From positions 1-64,000 of the forward strand of contig JABCPU010000060.1 in assembly GCA_016800925.1 (NCBI GenBank): a stretch of DNA of 64,000 bases, read 5' to 3'. Numbering within the stretch: position 1 is the stretch's first letter; every line of letters begins with the position of its first letter. The notes under the pieces are model-generated. The model saw only the letters and a program-made list of their open reading frames with translations, had not been told where the DNA came from and did not search any database. Source of the DNA: Suillus spraguei. Taxonomy: Eukaryota; Basidiomycota; Agaricomycetes; Boletales; Suillaceae. Made by a program: the position numbers and the translations under genes. Positions 34,485-45,498 of this stretch are shown piece by piece.

Positions 34485-34916
34485 TGTTATGAACTGGGAT
34501 GGCATCACAAACAACAGTGCAAAGACACTATCAGTAGTTGGGAGTTTCTACAATGCTCAAAACAGAGTGAGGCTTGTGAGTACAAGGAATACATTCCAAG
34601 TACGATCAAGGGTTTGATCTAAGAGTTGCAACTCAAAGATAATCAAGAATGAGACTAAGACTAAGGAGTGCTTAGACTTAGAGACAATTCAGATGACTTA
34701 GGTTGAAGACCTAAGTGAAGGAGATTCCAGGTAAAACCCAGTAAGATTAAAGTAATGAATACAGGTGTAATACAGCATGCTTAAATAAGCCAATATGTGC
34801 ACATGGACCAGAGTATTGTGAGAGTGGAGGGCAAGTATAATACAGACATGTTGAGATGTATAAGTCAAACAAGGCATCATATCATGTGATATACAAGGTG
34901 AGAAAGTGTTACGAAC
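34485..34916 (-). mobile_element. LTR family B, truncated by the next LTR
   Basis: TGTTATGAACTGGGATGG.. runs to ..ACAAGGTGAGAAAG. It is very similar to the LTR at 41069-40600 (reverse complement) but lacks that copy's last ~33 bases, where a second family-B LTR begins. Confidence 0.75.
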
Positions 34917-35537
34917 TGGGGTGGCGTCACCAGCGACAGTGAAAAGACACAGATGGTCTGCTGGGAAGTTCTACAATGTCCAGAAGAGGACAAGGTGAAG
35001 GTACAAGGAACGCGTTCCGAGTACTATCAAGGGTTCAGCCTCAAAGACAAGTCTAAGAGGTTCTACGAGAATAGAGACTAAGGCTAAGGAGTGCTTAGAC
35101 TTAGAGATGATTCTAGATGACTTAGGTTGGAGACCTAAGCGAAGGATGTTCCAGGTAAAACCAGTAAGATTAAAGTAAAGAATCTACTACAAGTACACTG
35201 TGCTTATATAGGTTCGTATGTGTGCACAGACCAGGTAACCGTGGGAATATAAGTACATATTCTAATAAGGAAGGCATGTATCGTACCGGTGTGTTGAAAC
35301 GCATGAGTAAGAGATGAAAGCACGTGTTTAGCGTACGCGTATGCTAAACCGGCTGAGTCCGAGAATAGAGTCATGGGAATCATGACATCACATGATATGA
35401 CATATCGACGATGTATAGTTGAATCATATAGTCATGTGATGTCTGATGGCAGTGGAAGTGTCCGAGCAATAAGCTCCATATCACGTGATATACAAGAATA
35501 GAAGGGAAAATGAATAGGGGCATGTACAATTGTGACA
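34917..35537 (-). mobile_element. LTR family B, long variant, 3' LTR of a minus-strand gypsy
   Basis: TGTTACGAACTGGGGTGG..AATTGTGACA, 621 bp, longer than its relatives because it retains a ~180-bp module (about 35310-35500) with palindromes. On its right the plus strand reads TTACCCCCG, so the minus strand has a GGGGGTAA polypurine tract directly before this LTR, which identifies it as a 3' LTR. The matching interior would be the chromodomain fragment and extra ORF at 36.6-38.1 kb. Confidence 0.7.
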
Positions 35538-35599
35538 TTACCCCCGTTTTAAGCATGAAGCCACTGACTACATCAAATGTCTGTTAAGACTGTACTCAA

Positions 35600-36350
35600 G
35601 GGTAGAGAGATCCGAAGGGCTTTGGCCTCAGTTCGTACACTGTGCCCCTTTCTCGAGTAATGCCCTTTATTTCAGGGAGGAGTTATTCGTCCGAAGACCC
35701 GGAAGGGGTTGCGTGACGGATCCGGGTGTCCGAAGGTGTCGGATATAATACGTCCGAAGGTAATTCGGAACGTAAGGAGAGGAAAGAGATTAAGGCTAGT
35801 TTCGGAACGAGTTCCTAACTAGAAACTAACGGAGATGGACTATCCGAAGATAGAGTCGGAGGTATGGACTATAGGAGTCAATCCTAAGTCTCGGAAGGTG
35901 ACTTAAAGCGGAGAGTAGCTTAAGTCCGGAGGAGGCAGAATGAGTAGAATCTAAGATGATATTCAAACTAAGGTTCTACGGAGATCTACAAGTGGTTTAT
36001 ATACAGTAAGTATCTAAGACGGATAATCAGCAAGTCCGGGACCGAGGGCTATGTACGAAGTGTAACGGAAGTCTATTAGTTATTGCACAGCGGATCAGTA
36101 AGCATGAATCGGAAATGAACACAGGAAACGGATCAGTAACACAGGACGGAAATATAAACAGCCGGAGTACCGGTAGTAGGAGAAATGACGAAAGGAGTTA
36201 GACGCAGATGTTCACCAGGGAGTTAAGGTGCGAGAAGCGAGTACATTCGGATGGGTGGTCCGGACAGGATCTGTGGACCGGACGGATATGGAAACGATCG
36301 GATCTGGACGGATATGATCGGATCTGAGATTAGAAGTATGGTATATGACA
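35600..36350 (+). mobile_element. partial LTR, family A
   Basis: Similar to 480-1942, with GGCCTCAGTTCGTACACTGTGCCCCTT, TCCGAAGG-rich middle and the end GGTATATGACA at 36350, but without the start and without the minisatellite. No target duplication found. Confidence 0.6.
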
Positions 36351-36633
36351 GTCTTGGTTAGCATAATAAATGGGATCGTCAGAAAACTCATAATCTTCAT
36401 CAATGACTGAACCACTCAATGTTTGAACTCTCTCTTAGTTCGTTCATCATCTCAGTCTTTCTCCCACTTAATAAGTTCATCACAAAATCCTTTGTCCTTC
36501 CAAGTAAGGGAAAATGGTGGTGAGCCAATGTGTTGGGGACAATAGAGGGAAAGATGAGTTGGAGCCCAGTACTGGCAGATGCAGCATTGGTAGTCTGGGC
36601 AGTGATGACTGAGAGATCAACAGATATGGCATT

Positions 36634-37731
36634 TCATGTTTTCATTGAGGTTGGAAACCAAGGCATGTAATGGAGTAGGTACAGCAATGTGTTGGTGAGG
36701 ACTAACAGAGCATGCCCACTTCTTGCCATGTTTGCAAGAAATTCAATGCAGAGCTCATTCATTACCTGATGAATCTTGTTGGTTTGCTCTATAGAGAGTG
36801 TATACAACGATGACAGTGGTGTGGCTGTGGCTGTGGCAGGAAGTTCATCAGGAGTGGAGAAAGAATTTGGCCTGAGGGCTTTGACAAGGACAGGAGCAAT
36901 TGGATCAGATGGTCCAAAGCAAGCAGGAATGGCCATAGGCAGGTGTATATGAAGTGATTTCAACTGATGTCTGAGTGCAATAATCTCAGCAGGCTCAGCA
37001 TTCAGTTTTTTAGCAGCAACTGCTTCCTCATGGGCGACAGGCAATGGCATAAAGATATGAGGGGGTTTGGTAAGATCAGTGAATGTAGCAATGGGTATGA
37101 CAGGTGATGGAGTAGGCTGTGTTTCATAGTTCTGTACAGTAGACACCAATTGCGCTACTAGGCTTTGAGCACGTCTTGACTCTTCTGCTGCTTCTTGGAT
37201 TCCTTCAATGATTGCATCAGTGGTGTGCATGACCTCCTGAACAGCAGCAAGTAGGCCAGTAAGGGCAACAATATTAGAACGAGTGCTCAGAGAGTGGGAG
37301 GAAGGCGGTGGAATAGGGAGTGGATCTCTTTGCAAAGAGGGAGGTCTAGCAATGCCTGCCCATTGCTCAGCCACTATGTGAATAGCTTCTTCAACATCAG
37401 CCTTAAAAGAATTGAGAAGGAGAAGCAACCCATAAGCACAAATGCATTTCTGACAGTGTAGGATTCATTGACAACATGTAATATCTGCGATGTCGTTGGA
37501 TGGGGTTTCAATGAGGGCTGCTGTATATATGAGATTGATGATGATGGTGGTGACAAAGGCATCTTTGTCGGCAAGGATTCTTTTGATTTCAAGGACATGT
37601 CCATCGCATAAGACGGCGGCTTCAATGAAGAAATTTCCATCAATGTTTCTAATGAGGTCATCATAACTGTCAGTGGTGGTATAGGTTTTGGTGGTAACTG
37701 GAGTGATGTAGGACATAGGGAAAGAAGGCAT
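36634..37731 (-). CDS. extra ORF downstream of gypsy pol, one in-frame TGA
   Basis: From ATG 37731 the frame reads MPSFPMSYITPVTTKTYTTT.. to ITCCQ. It meets a TGA at 37467-37465 (CAA-TGA-ATC, a site where CGA to TGA would explain it) and continues in the same frame to a stop at 36634, about 364 residues in all. Middle: long helix-forming Ala/Glu/Gln stretches (LTGLLAAVQEVMHTTDAIIE, AEPAEIIALRHQLKSLH). Near the C-terminus is a hydrophobic segment (LLVLTNTLLYLLHYMPWF). It starts about 65 bp after the chromodomain frame ends and lies before the polypurine tract and 3' LTR, so it seems to belong to the element. No known domain. Alternative: a captured host gene or another element. Confidence 0.55.
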
Positions 37732-37794
37732 AGCATAGAGATGAAGTAGTCGGTTGCATGGGGGTGATTGACTGAATGGTTACAGGGTGTGTTG

Positions 37795-38130
37795 CTTCTT
37801 ATAAGTGTTCAAGATTCAAGTGGAGTTCTTCAAGTTCTTTTCAGGAAGCCATTCATTATCTCCCAATGAATATCCTTTCCACATGACAAGGTATTATTGG
37901 CGATTACCAGTGCCTTTGTGAGAAAGAATAGCCTCTACTTCATATTCTTCTTCTTCTTCTTCAATGATGTCAGGTGGTGGTCCAAGGAAGTTCAGACTGT
38001 GTACATCATTTTTGCTATAGGATGATAAGACATTGGTGTGGAATGTGGGATGAATATTCCACTGTAAAAGAAGTTTGAGTGTGAATGTGATAGGTGATAA
38101 GACTGTGATGATCAGGAAAGGTCCATATCA
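37795..38130 (-). pseudogene. gypsy integrase C-terminus with chromodomain
   Basis: Minus strand: YGPFLIITVLSPITFTLKLL, WNIHPTFHTNVLSSY, LNFLGPPPDIIEEEEEEYEV, EAILSHK, then after one stop YLVMWKGYSLGDNEWLPEKN. This is the GPF/chromodomain tail of a chromovirus-type gypsy integrase (the Y..WKGY..W pattern). Upstream pol (RT, RNase H, integrase core) is missing. Confidence 0.75.
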
Positions 38131-38542
38131 GTTGCCTGGCATGGAGTGCACTAGTTGTGTTGTGAGTAGCTAGCATGAATGTGCTAGACTCCAAGTAATG
38201 TCTCTACAATGTTCATTATGAGATCAAAGATGTAGAAGCGATGAGCTTCTATGAAGTCCAAAATATAGACAATAAGCTTACTGAAAGCTTATTAAAAGAA
38301 GTTCAGGGTTCAAGATCAAGTAGATTCAAGTTAAAGAAGTACAAAGGCTATCTATGTGTATTTATATGGGGAATTGGAGCAGAGCATGAATATCACTAAT
38401 TAGGTATGAAGCGCAAAGCCAATCAAAAGATGCATGCTCATCAGATGAGTCAGAGGTGTATGAGCCAATAGAAGTGCACACATGTGCGAATAGGTCAATG
38501 GTAATCATACAGAGAGAAGGGAAAGAGGTGTGGACTGATAGG
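38131..38542. other. no gene recognised
   Basis: Between the gypsy tail and the solo LTR. Frames are short. Possibly non-coding element remains. Confidence 0.4.
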
Positions 38543-38548
38543 GTCAAG

Positions 38549-39980
38549 TGTCATATACCGTACATTCAGGTCTAGATCAAATCCAATCCATGGACATCCA
38601 GACACCCAACCTACACATATCCGATCCACCCATCCACTCCAATCCATGTCCATATCCATCCATGTCCATATCCATCCGTGTCCATATCCGTTTATCCGAT
38701 CCGAGTTCATATCCGAACTATTCCCGCGCACCTGCGCATTACCCCTTTTAGAATATACCTGTGTCTCCGGCTTCTGGGTATCTCTGTGCTTCCGTTCTCG
38801 GTGATCTCTGCCTCGTCTTGATAAGTATTTCATACAAGCTTCATCTCCGAGTTCATAGCCTTATGTCCCGCTGTACTTACTAATGTGTTTCCGTATGCTC
38901 AGACATAGCCTCGGACTATCCGTACTTACCCTCCGGCATGCTCCTACAGTATATAAACTTGTAGTACAACTCCTGCAGACCTTAGTCTGATTCATTTGTT
39001 CCTACTTCTGTATATTCCTTTGATTACTCTGTATCCTGTTATCATGTCTATATAACTCCGTCTCCGTTCTTGCACTTGGGCTCCGGCCCTTGTAAGCTTC
39101 CAACTCAGGCCTATGGGATTACTCCCTAGGCCGGAGCTTTGATCCTATGTTCTATAATCTGTTCGGACTTCGTCCATCTCTGTCTATCATCTGTTTCACC
39201 TCCGACTCTACCTTTGGTAGTCTTATACTGTCTGTTTCTATTCCGGACCTTGTCCGGAGTAGTCTATACTATCTCTACACCATATCCGGACCTACTCCTC
39301 TCTAGTAGCCAACACTTCCTCTAAGATCCACAGAGCTATGCTCATCCGATCGTCCGATCATCCACTCCTCCGCTCCTCCGCTCCTCCGATCATCCGCTCC
39401 TCCGCTCCTCCGCTCCTCCGATCATCCGCTCCTCCGCTCCTCCGATCATCCGCTCCTCCGCTCCTCCGCTCCTCCAATCATCCGCTCCTCCACTCCTCCG
39501 CTCCTCCACTCCTCCGCTCCTCCGCTCCTCCGAGCTCCGGACCTTCGGACCCCTAGTCCTTCGGATCCATCCTATCCTATCCTCTGACATCTATGGATCA
39601 TCTTTCCCTCTGGAGCTCTGCTCCTATCCTGCCCTGGACTTTGTCCAGCGGTCCATCCTTCATCCGTTCTACTTGGAACTTGTTCCAGTAGTGTTACCAT
39701 TACTCCCTACCTTCCGGAAATAGTTCCGGCGCATTCCGGCGCTCATCCGGAAGTCCATCGGAGCTCTGTCGAGCTATCCTGCCTTAGAGTTCGTCCGGAC
39801 CCTCCATCCGGACTCCACCAGAACTCTCCCTTGGACTTCATCCGAAATTAAGGGCACATGCTCGGGTAAGGGGCACAGCGTACGAGCTGAGGCCAAGCCC
39901 CTTTGACTTACAACCCTCCGGTACAACCCCATGTAAGACCAGGACTTCTTGCTAATCTCCGGTTTTGCATGGTCGTAACA
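38549..39980 (-). mobile_element. solo LTR, family A (1.43 kb), inverted copy
   Basis: On the minus strand it runs TGTTACGACCATGCAAAACC..GGTATATGACA. It is flanked by GTCAAG at 38543-38548 and 39981-39986, a 5-6 bp target duplication. It corresponds to the copy at 422-1949 along its whole length and includes the 8-bp minisatellite. Confidence 0.87.
39362..39535. repeat. 8-bp minisatellite (CGCTCCTC)n inside LTR A
   Basis: Tandem CTCCTCCG units mixed with ATCATCCG and CACTCCTC variants. This is the complement of the array at 845-1075 but with a different unit order and shorter. Confidence 0.9.
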
Positions 39981-39986
39981 GTCAAG

Positions 39987-40235
39987 CATGAGTCATAGAA
40001 AAAAACATACACGTGTCAGATGCTTGAGTCTGCAGGTCCAGAGTGCATAGTGCATGGGATGATGCACATTAGTGGCAGTGAGGAAGGTGGGCATAGATGC
40101 AGTATGGCATAATGAGGGTGAGCCATATGAGGTAACAAAGGACAAGGATAGAGGCCTTGTTGGGTCAGAGGTAGATGGCAGTGCATAAGAGGAAAAATGA
40201 TAGTAGGGGTGCAAGAAGGTGTTCTTGTAACACCT
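39987..40235. other. non-coding
   Basis: No feature recognised. The last bases (CTGTTACAG) look like the splice acceptor of the next exon. Confidence 0.35.
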
Positions 40236-40599
40236 AACTGTTACAGTACATTATCTTGTGTGTTGAGCACACCCCTAATATCTTTCTGTGTGAACTACAA
40301 AGTGCTCTATGGGAGGTGAGGGATATTGAGGTGTCCCTTCCCACCATTGAATGAACACTACACAGGCATGAATTGACTCACAAGCATGTATGTAAAATAT
40401 GTTTGTGCATGTAAATTCTGACAATCTCATACAGGTGACTTGAGCTGCAATTGAGTGCAATGAAGATAAACACAACCAATCTCAAATTTTTATTGCCAAA
40501 AATTTCCACCCTGACCAGCTCATCTTTGTAGATGAGTCTGCCTGTAACCAAATTACAGTTAAGCGCCCAAATGCATGGTCACCAACAGGAGTGTGTGCT
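40236..40599 (+). pseudogene. Tc1/mariner transposase, middle part, cut by gypsy LTR
   Basis: TPNIFLCELQSALWEVRDIE and VSLPTIE are followed by a stop/intron. Then, from about 40445, AAIECNEDKHNQSQIFIAKN, HPDQLIFVDESACNQITVK and RPNAWSPTG. FVDES carries the first catalytic Asp of the DDE_3 fold. The frame ends exactly where the family-B LTR starts (40600). The matching N-terminal helix-turn-helix exon is found 3.5 kb away on the opposite strand (44353-44069). Confidence 0.65.
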
Positions 40600-41069
40600 T
40601 GTTACAATCATACATGCCCCTATTCATTTTATTTCTCACCTTGTATATCATGTGATATGATGCCTTGTTTGACTTATATGTCTCAACATGTCTGTATTAT
40701 ACTTGCCTTCCTTTCCAGGATACGCAGTTACACTCTCACAATACTCTGGTCCATGCACACATATTGGCTTATTAAGCATGCTGTATTACACCTGTATTCA
40801 TTACTTTAATCTTACTGGGTTTTACCTGGAATCTCCTTCACTTAGGTCTTCAATCTAAGTCATCTGAATTGTCTCTAAGTCTAAGCACTCCTTAGTCTTA
40901 GTCTCATTCTTGATTATTTGAGTTGCAACTCTTAGATCAAACCCTTGATCGTACTTGGAATGTATTCCTTGTACTCACAAGCCTCGCTCTGTTTTGAGCA
41001 TTGTAGAAACTCCCAACTACTGATAGTGTCTTTGCACTGTTGATGGTGACGCCATCCCAGTTCATAACA
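40600..41069 (+). mobile_element. 5' LTR, family B, of a plus-strand gypsy
   Basis: TGTTACAATCATACATGC..CAGTTCATAACA, 470 bp, followed by gag and pol in the same direction, so it is the 5' LTR. It is inserted in a Tc1/mariner exon. The 3' LTR is not found downstream. Confidence 0.75.
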
Positions 41070-41188
41070 AAATATGAAAGTCCCTATTGAATGCACACAC
41101 CTGTGAGCATAGATCTCTGATCTGAACCGAAGAAAAGCCCTTGTGTAGTAATGACTCAGACTAGAGGCATTGTAGCAAAGAAGACATC

Positions 41189-43970
41189 ATGTCCATGACT
41201 ACACTGAAACCTGCTGAAATAAAGATCGCACACCCTTTTGACTTTGATGGTGATTGCAGCAAAGCTGAACACTTCCTCATTGCATGCAAAGTGTATCTCA
41301 ATCTGAATGACCAGACCTATATGACTGACAAGTCAAAGATCATCTTTGTTACCTCATTCATAAATAAGGAAACACTGGAAGTTGGGCACAAGGGTTCCTA
41401 AAGAGCGCAGAAATCAAGATCAATATAGACACAGATAGAAGGAACATCAGATTACCACTGGCATTTGCACACCATGATAAACCCACACTGAAGTGGAGGA
41501 AGTCAAAACTTCCACAGAAAATATAAATACTCACTCCTATGATCGAAACATTTGATACTCCTTCAGTCAAATCTGGACCATCCCCTCATGTATGCATTGA
41601 GTGATTTCACCCCTGCCTCCTTGTGTAGAAAATGGAAAAATGACTTTACATCTGAGGAGCAGATTCGACCAGAGCCTACCCCACAACAACTAATAGAAGA
41701 ACAGAAACATGGAAAGCAGAAAGCCAAAGACGACCTACCAGGATGAAGCCAAGTCTTACCCAAACTGTCCAAACACTTCCCTACCATAGAAGAAGAAGAA
41801 CCCATCCCTTCATTGATTCCAACTGAGGACGATGAACAGTTCAATATGATGCAAGATGTTTGGACTGCCCCCAAAGTACGAGAAATATCCTCTTATGAAC
41901 TTGGAGATGGTAAATTCTTAGTGGAGTATGATGTTGATGGAAGCTATATGAGAGTTACTGAAGAAGTATCTATGGATATGCCCCTAACCCATGATGGAAC
42001 TTCACAACTCAAATGACTTCCTAACTACTCCACCATCTCACTTCCTTCACTGAAGTATAGCAATAAAGTGCAGGAGTTTGCCACTGAGGAGAAGGAGAAG
42101 AAAAAGAAATCATTTGAAGAACTTGTGCCTTATTATCTTCACGTCTTCACCAAAGATGGTCTGAACAAATTTCCTCCTGAATGACCTGGCATTGATCACT
42201 GCATTGATATGAAACCTGGTTTTATCCCTTGCACATCAAAGGTTTACCTGTTATTGGAAAAGGAACATGCATTGGTAAAAGCATTCACTGATGAAAATGT
42301 CACTAAAGGCTTCATTTCTGAATTGAAATCACCCCAAGCTAGTGGCTTCTTCTTTGTAAAAAAGAAAAGCAGAGAACTTTGGCCCTGTCAAGATTATTGA
42401 TACATCAATGATTGGACAGTCAAGAACACTTACCCACTTCCTCTTCCAGTTTCCCTCATCGCATGCATTCATCATGCTCAGTTCTTCATGAAAATGGACA
42501 TATGGTCCAGTTATAATAACATTTGCATTCATCCTGACAATTGATGGAAAGCTGCTTTTACTACGGAATTTGGTCTTTACAAACCAAATGTCATGTTCTT
42601 TGGCCTTTGCAATTCACCGGCCATGTTTCAGGCATATATGAACCACACTTTCCAACAAGAGATCAATGAAGGATGGATGGTTATCTATATGAACAACATC
42701 CTCATTTTCTCAACAACTATGGAAGAACATTGGGAATGAACCTGGCGTGTGTTGATGAAGATACGAAAGGAACACCTATTCTTGAAATTGGAGAAGTGTA
42801 CTTTTGATGCTGATGAAGTGGAGTATCTCAGCATGATTATACGACCCAGACAAATCACTATGGACACCGCTAAAATGAAGGGAATTGCTGAATGGCCAAT
42901 ACCTAAAACTGTGAAAGATGTCTGATCTTTCCTTGGCTTTTGCAATTTCTATTGCATGTTTATCTCCCATTATTCCAATGTTGCGTGGCGCTTATTGACT
43001 TAACCAAGAAAGATACTCCATTCCTTTGGACGACTCAGTGCCACAATACATTCTTAGATCTGAAAGAATGATTTACAAAACAACTGGTGCTTCATAATCC
43101 TGACCCATCTCAGCAATTTGCAATTGCCACCAATGCTTCCCTTGTTGCCACAGGAGCAGTGCTGCTACAAACTGATGAAAATGGTGTTTACCATCCATGT
43201 GCTTACCTTTCCCAATCCCTGAACCCCACTGAACAAAACTACCAGATCTTTGATAGAAAATTACTTGCTGTTATTTGTGCTCTGAATGAATGGTGCTACT
43301 ACCTTGAAGGGAATCCTCACCCTGTCATAATCTTCACTGACCTCCCTGTCTCCGGGGGTTTCAATAGTATCATGGTTGTGGTGGACCATGGTCAAACTAT
43401 TTTTGAAACACATATACCGCCACTTTGGTCTCCATGACAAAGTCATTTCAGATCAAGGACCCCAATTTCTATCTCAATTCTCAAAGGAACTTGCCTGTCT
43501 CCTTGACTACACCATCACTCCTTCTACTGCTTACCATCCACAGACCAATGGTCAAACTGAACATCTCGACCAGAAACTCAAAACATACTTATGGATCTAC
43601 TGCTGCAATAATCTGGAAGAATGGGTTGAACATCTTCCTATTGCCAAATTTGTCCATAATCACCGAAAACACGATGCCCAAAATGCCTCACCATTCTTTC
43701 TCATGATGGGATACAAACTCTGTACCATTCCCCATCTTAACTCTACTGTTCCCGCAGCAGAAGATCAAGTATGATCACTGCAGAAGATAAAAGAAGAAGC
43801 AATTGCCTGTCACAACATAGCTATGCAGACAATGGCCAAATGATCTCAAGGAGATAAGTACACACCATGGAAGATTGGAGATAAGGTTTGGCTTTCTGCA
43901 GCTAATCTTAGACTCAAACTCCCATCACAGAAGCTCGTGCTGAAATGATATGCATGGGCCCAATGTCTCC
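41189..43970 (+). pseudogene. Ty3/gypsy gag-pol, heavily decayed
   Basis: Gag starts near 41189 (MSMTTLKPAEIKIAHPFDFD, KIIFVTSFINKE), breaks at 41400 and resumes in pieces. RT region about 42060-42960: LPSLKYSNKVQEFA, FFFVKKKSRELWPCQDY, TEFGLYKPNVMFFGLCNSPA. The metal-binding YxDD box reads YMNN, so it is dead. RNase H about 43087-43330 (QQFAIATNASLVATGAVLLQ, HPCAYLSQSLNP). A deletion then joins RNase H directly to the integrase core (GFNSIMVVVDHG, VISDQGPQFLSQFSKELA, AYHPQTNGQTEHL). The C-terminal part (TPWKIGDKVWLSAANLRLKL) ends near 43970. At least seven TGA codons stand where Arg is usual. There is no chromodomain or 3' LTR. Confidence 0.8.
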
Positions 43971-44068
43971 TAAGAGATGCCTGTTGCAGATACCACTCAA
44001 GTTCCTTAGTGCCCTGCTAGGTCACTAACATTAGGTATTCAACATACCTTTGTGTATTCACTTACCGC

Positions 44069-44353
44069 AACATCCTGTGCTGTAAGTAGATGAGGACAAC
44101 CACTTTCCAGAGGTCTTCGAATAACAGAGCCAGTGAGTCGTGAGAGCTGAAGAACTCTATTGACTGTTCGGTGGCTGCATTCCATCACTTGCACTATAGT
44201 CTTTGATGTCATGCCATGTGTGGACATAGTAACCCACTGCCGTTTCACAGCCTCTGGTATATGCCGATGATTTCTGTCCATGATGATGGTGGTCAGCAGT
44301 CTACAGTACTCGGATCCTAATGTACAATAACAACTTACAAATGTAGCTAGCAT
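44069..44353 (-). pseudogene. Tc1/mariner transposase N-terminal helix-turn-helix exon
   Basis: Minus strand: HRHIPEAVKRQWVTMSTHGM, TSKTIVQVMECSHRTVNRVL, QLSRLTGSVIRRPLESGCPH, LLTAQDVA, ending at a clean donor (GTAAGTGAAT). This is the bipartite DNA-binding region of a Tc1-type transposase. No catalytic exon follows on this strand. The missing continuation matches the exon at 40236 on the other strand. Confidence 0.65.
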
Positions 44354-45077
44354 GGCGCGCCTCTGTTTGGTTTCGCCACAACTATAAACAAAAGCAGCTA
44401 TATGTGTTTTGCGGATTCAGGCCTATCGATATGAAAATAGCTGTAATATTTGAAAATTTACATCATGGCACTTAGATGACAACCTAAATATCAAGTATTA
44501 TCTTAACATTTCACATGACATTCAAACTGATCTTAAATATTGGAATCCCCAATGTGTGACACTGAGAATCTGTGAGAAAAGCCAAATCTGTGCAAGGTTT
44601 GGTAGTTTACTGATGCAGGTGCTCCAACTCACCCACCAGTTATTGAGTCATATATATTGTAGCATAAGACTCAGGTTTCATACAAGATATCCTATCAGCA
44701 GCTTGGAAGTTCTCTCACCTTGCGAATGATTCAATGTGCTGGTCTTCGGGTCCAAATCGCAATCAGAGGTATTTGACTCTGTATACATATTTTTGATTAG
44801 TAGGATTCACATCAGGAATTCACACATTCTTAACATGCTTAATCAGCTTAACTCACTTATCTCAAAACTTGTTTGCTCTCTCTCACATCATTCACCTGGC
44901 ATATCTTATATTTTTTGAGTGCGAAATACAATAAAACATGTATATTAATATATCTCAACTTTTTTTTTCTGAATTCATTCACATTGAAATTTGGACAAGT
45001 AGATTCAATTTCACCAAGGCAGTTAAGTGTAAATAAGTCCGCATAAGGGCACGTCAAGGAATGTGTGAATTTCCTGA
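44354..45077. other. AT-rich intergenic, no gene
   Basis: No supported feature. Low-complexity T9 run at about 44961. Confidence 0.4.
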
Positions 45078-45498
45078 TGCATCAGGAAATCATGACTTTA
45101 CTTATCCCTTACTTATTTCAAACTTTTCCCACTTATTCCAAATGGATCTACTTGTTTCTCGTAAATTACCACCTGGTCCCAACTGAACTATCAGGATCTG
45201 TTAGCCATCATTATAAATGTGTGCTATACAACTATTGGACTCTTAATTTGCAAGATAGTACCTCAAGAGAATATTTAAGAAATAAAATCATCAGCATTAA
45301 TGTGTCACTCGAGCTTCATACTAGTCACTAATTGTTGGTCTTATGCAATGAAACTTGTCTCTCAGGCCCAACAAACATATAGGAATACTCAATTTTGAAG
45401 CAGTTGTCAAATTTCAGAAAAAAAGTAGGTCCATTTGAAATAAGTGGGAAAAGTTTGAAATAAGTAAGGAATAAGTAAACTCATGATTTCCTGATGCA
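45078..45498. mobile_element. MITE-like element with ~93-bp terminal inverted repeats
   Basis: The left end, TGCATCAGGAAATCATGA, is followed by TTTACTTAT.CCTTACTTATTTC, AAACTTTTCCCACTTATT.CA and AATGGA.CTACTT. It is mirrored at 45498-45406 with few mismatches. The 235-bp centre is unrelated between arms and has no coding capacity. Long inverted repeats, small size and AT-richness fit a MITE (or a foldback element). A target duplication could not be fixed, because the left edge is itself palindromic (TCCTGATGCATCAGGA). Confidence 0.7.

Noticed and set aside
34040..38550. A possible viral integration because of the env-like position of the extra ORF
   Set aside because: LTRs, polypurine tract and chromodomain show a fungal Ty3/gypsy retrotransposon; nothing resembles a viral glycoprotein.
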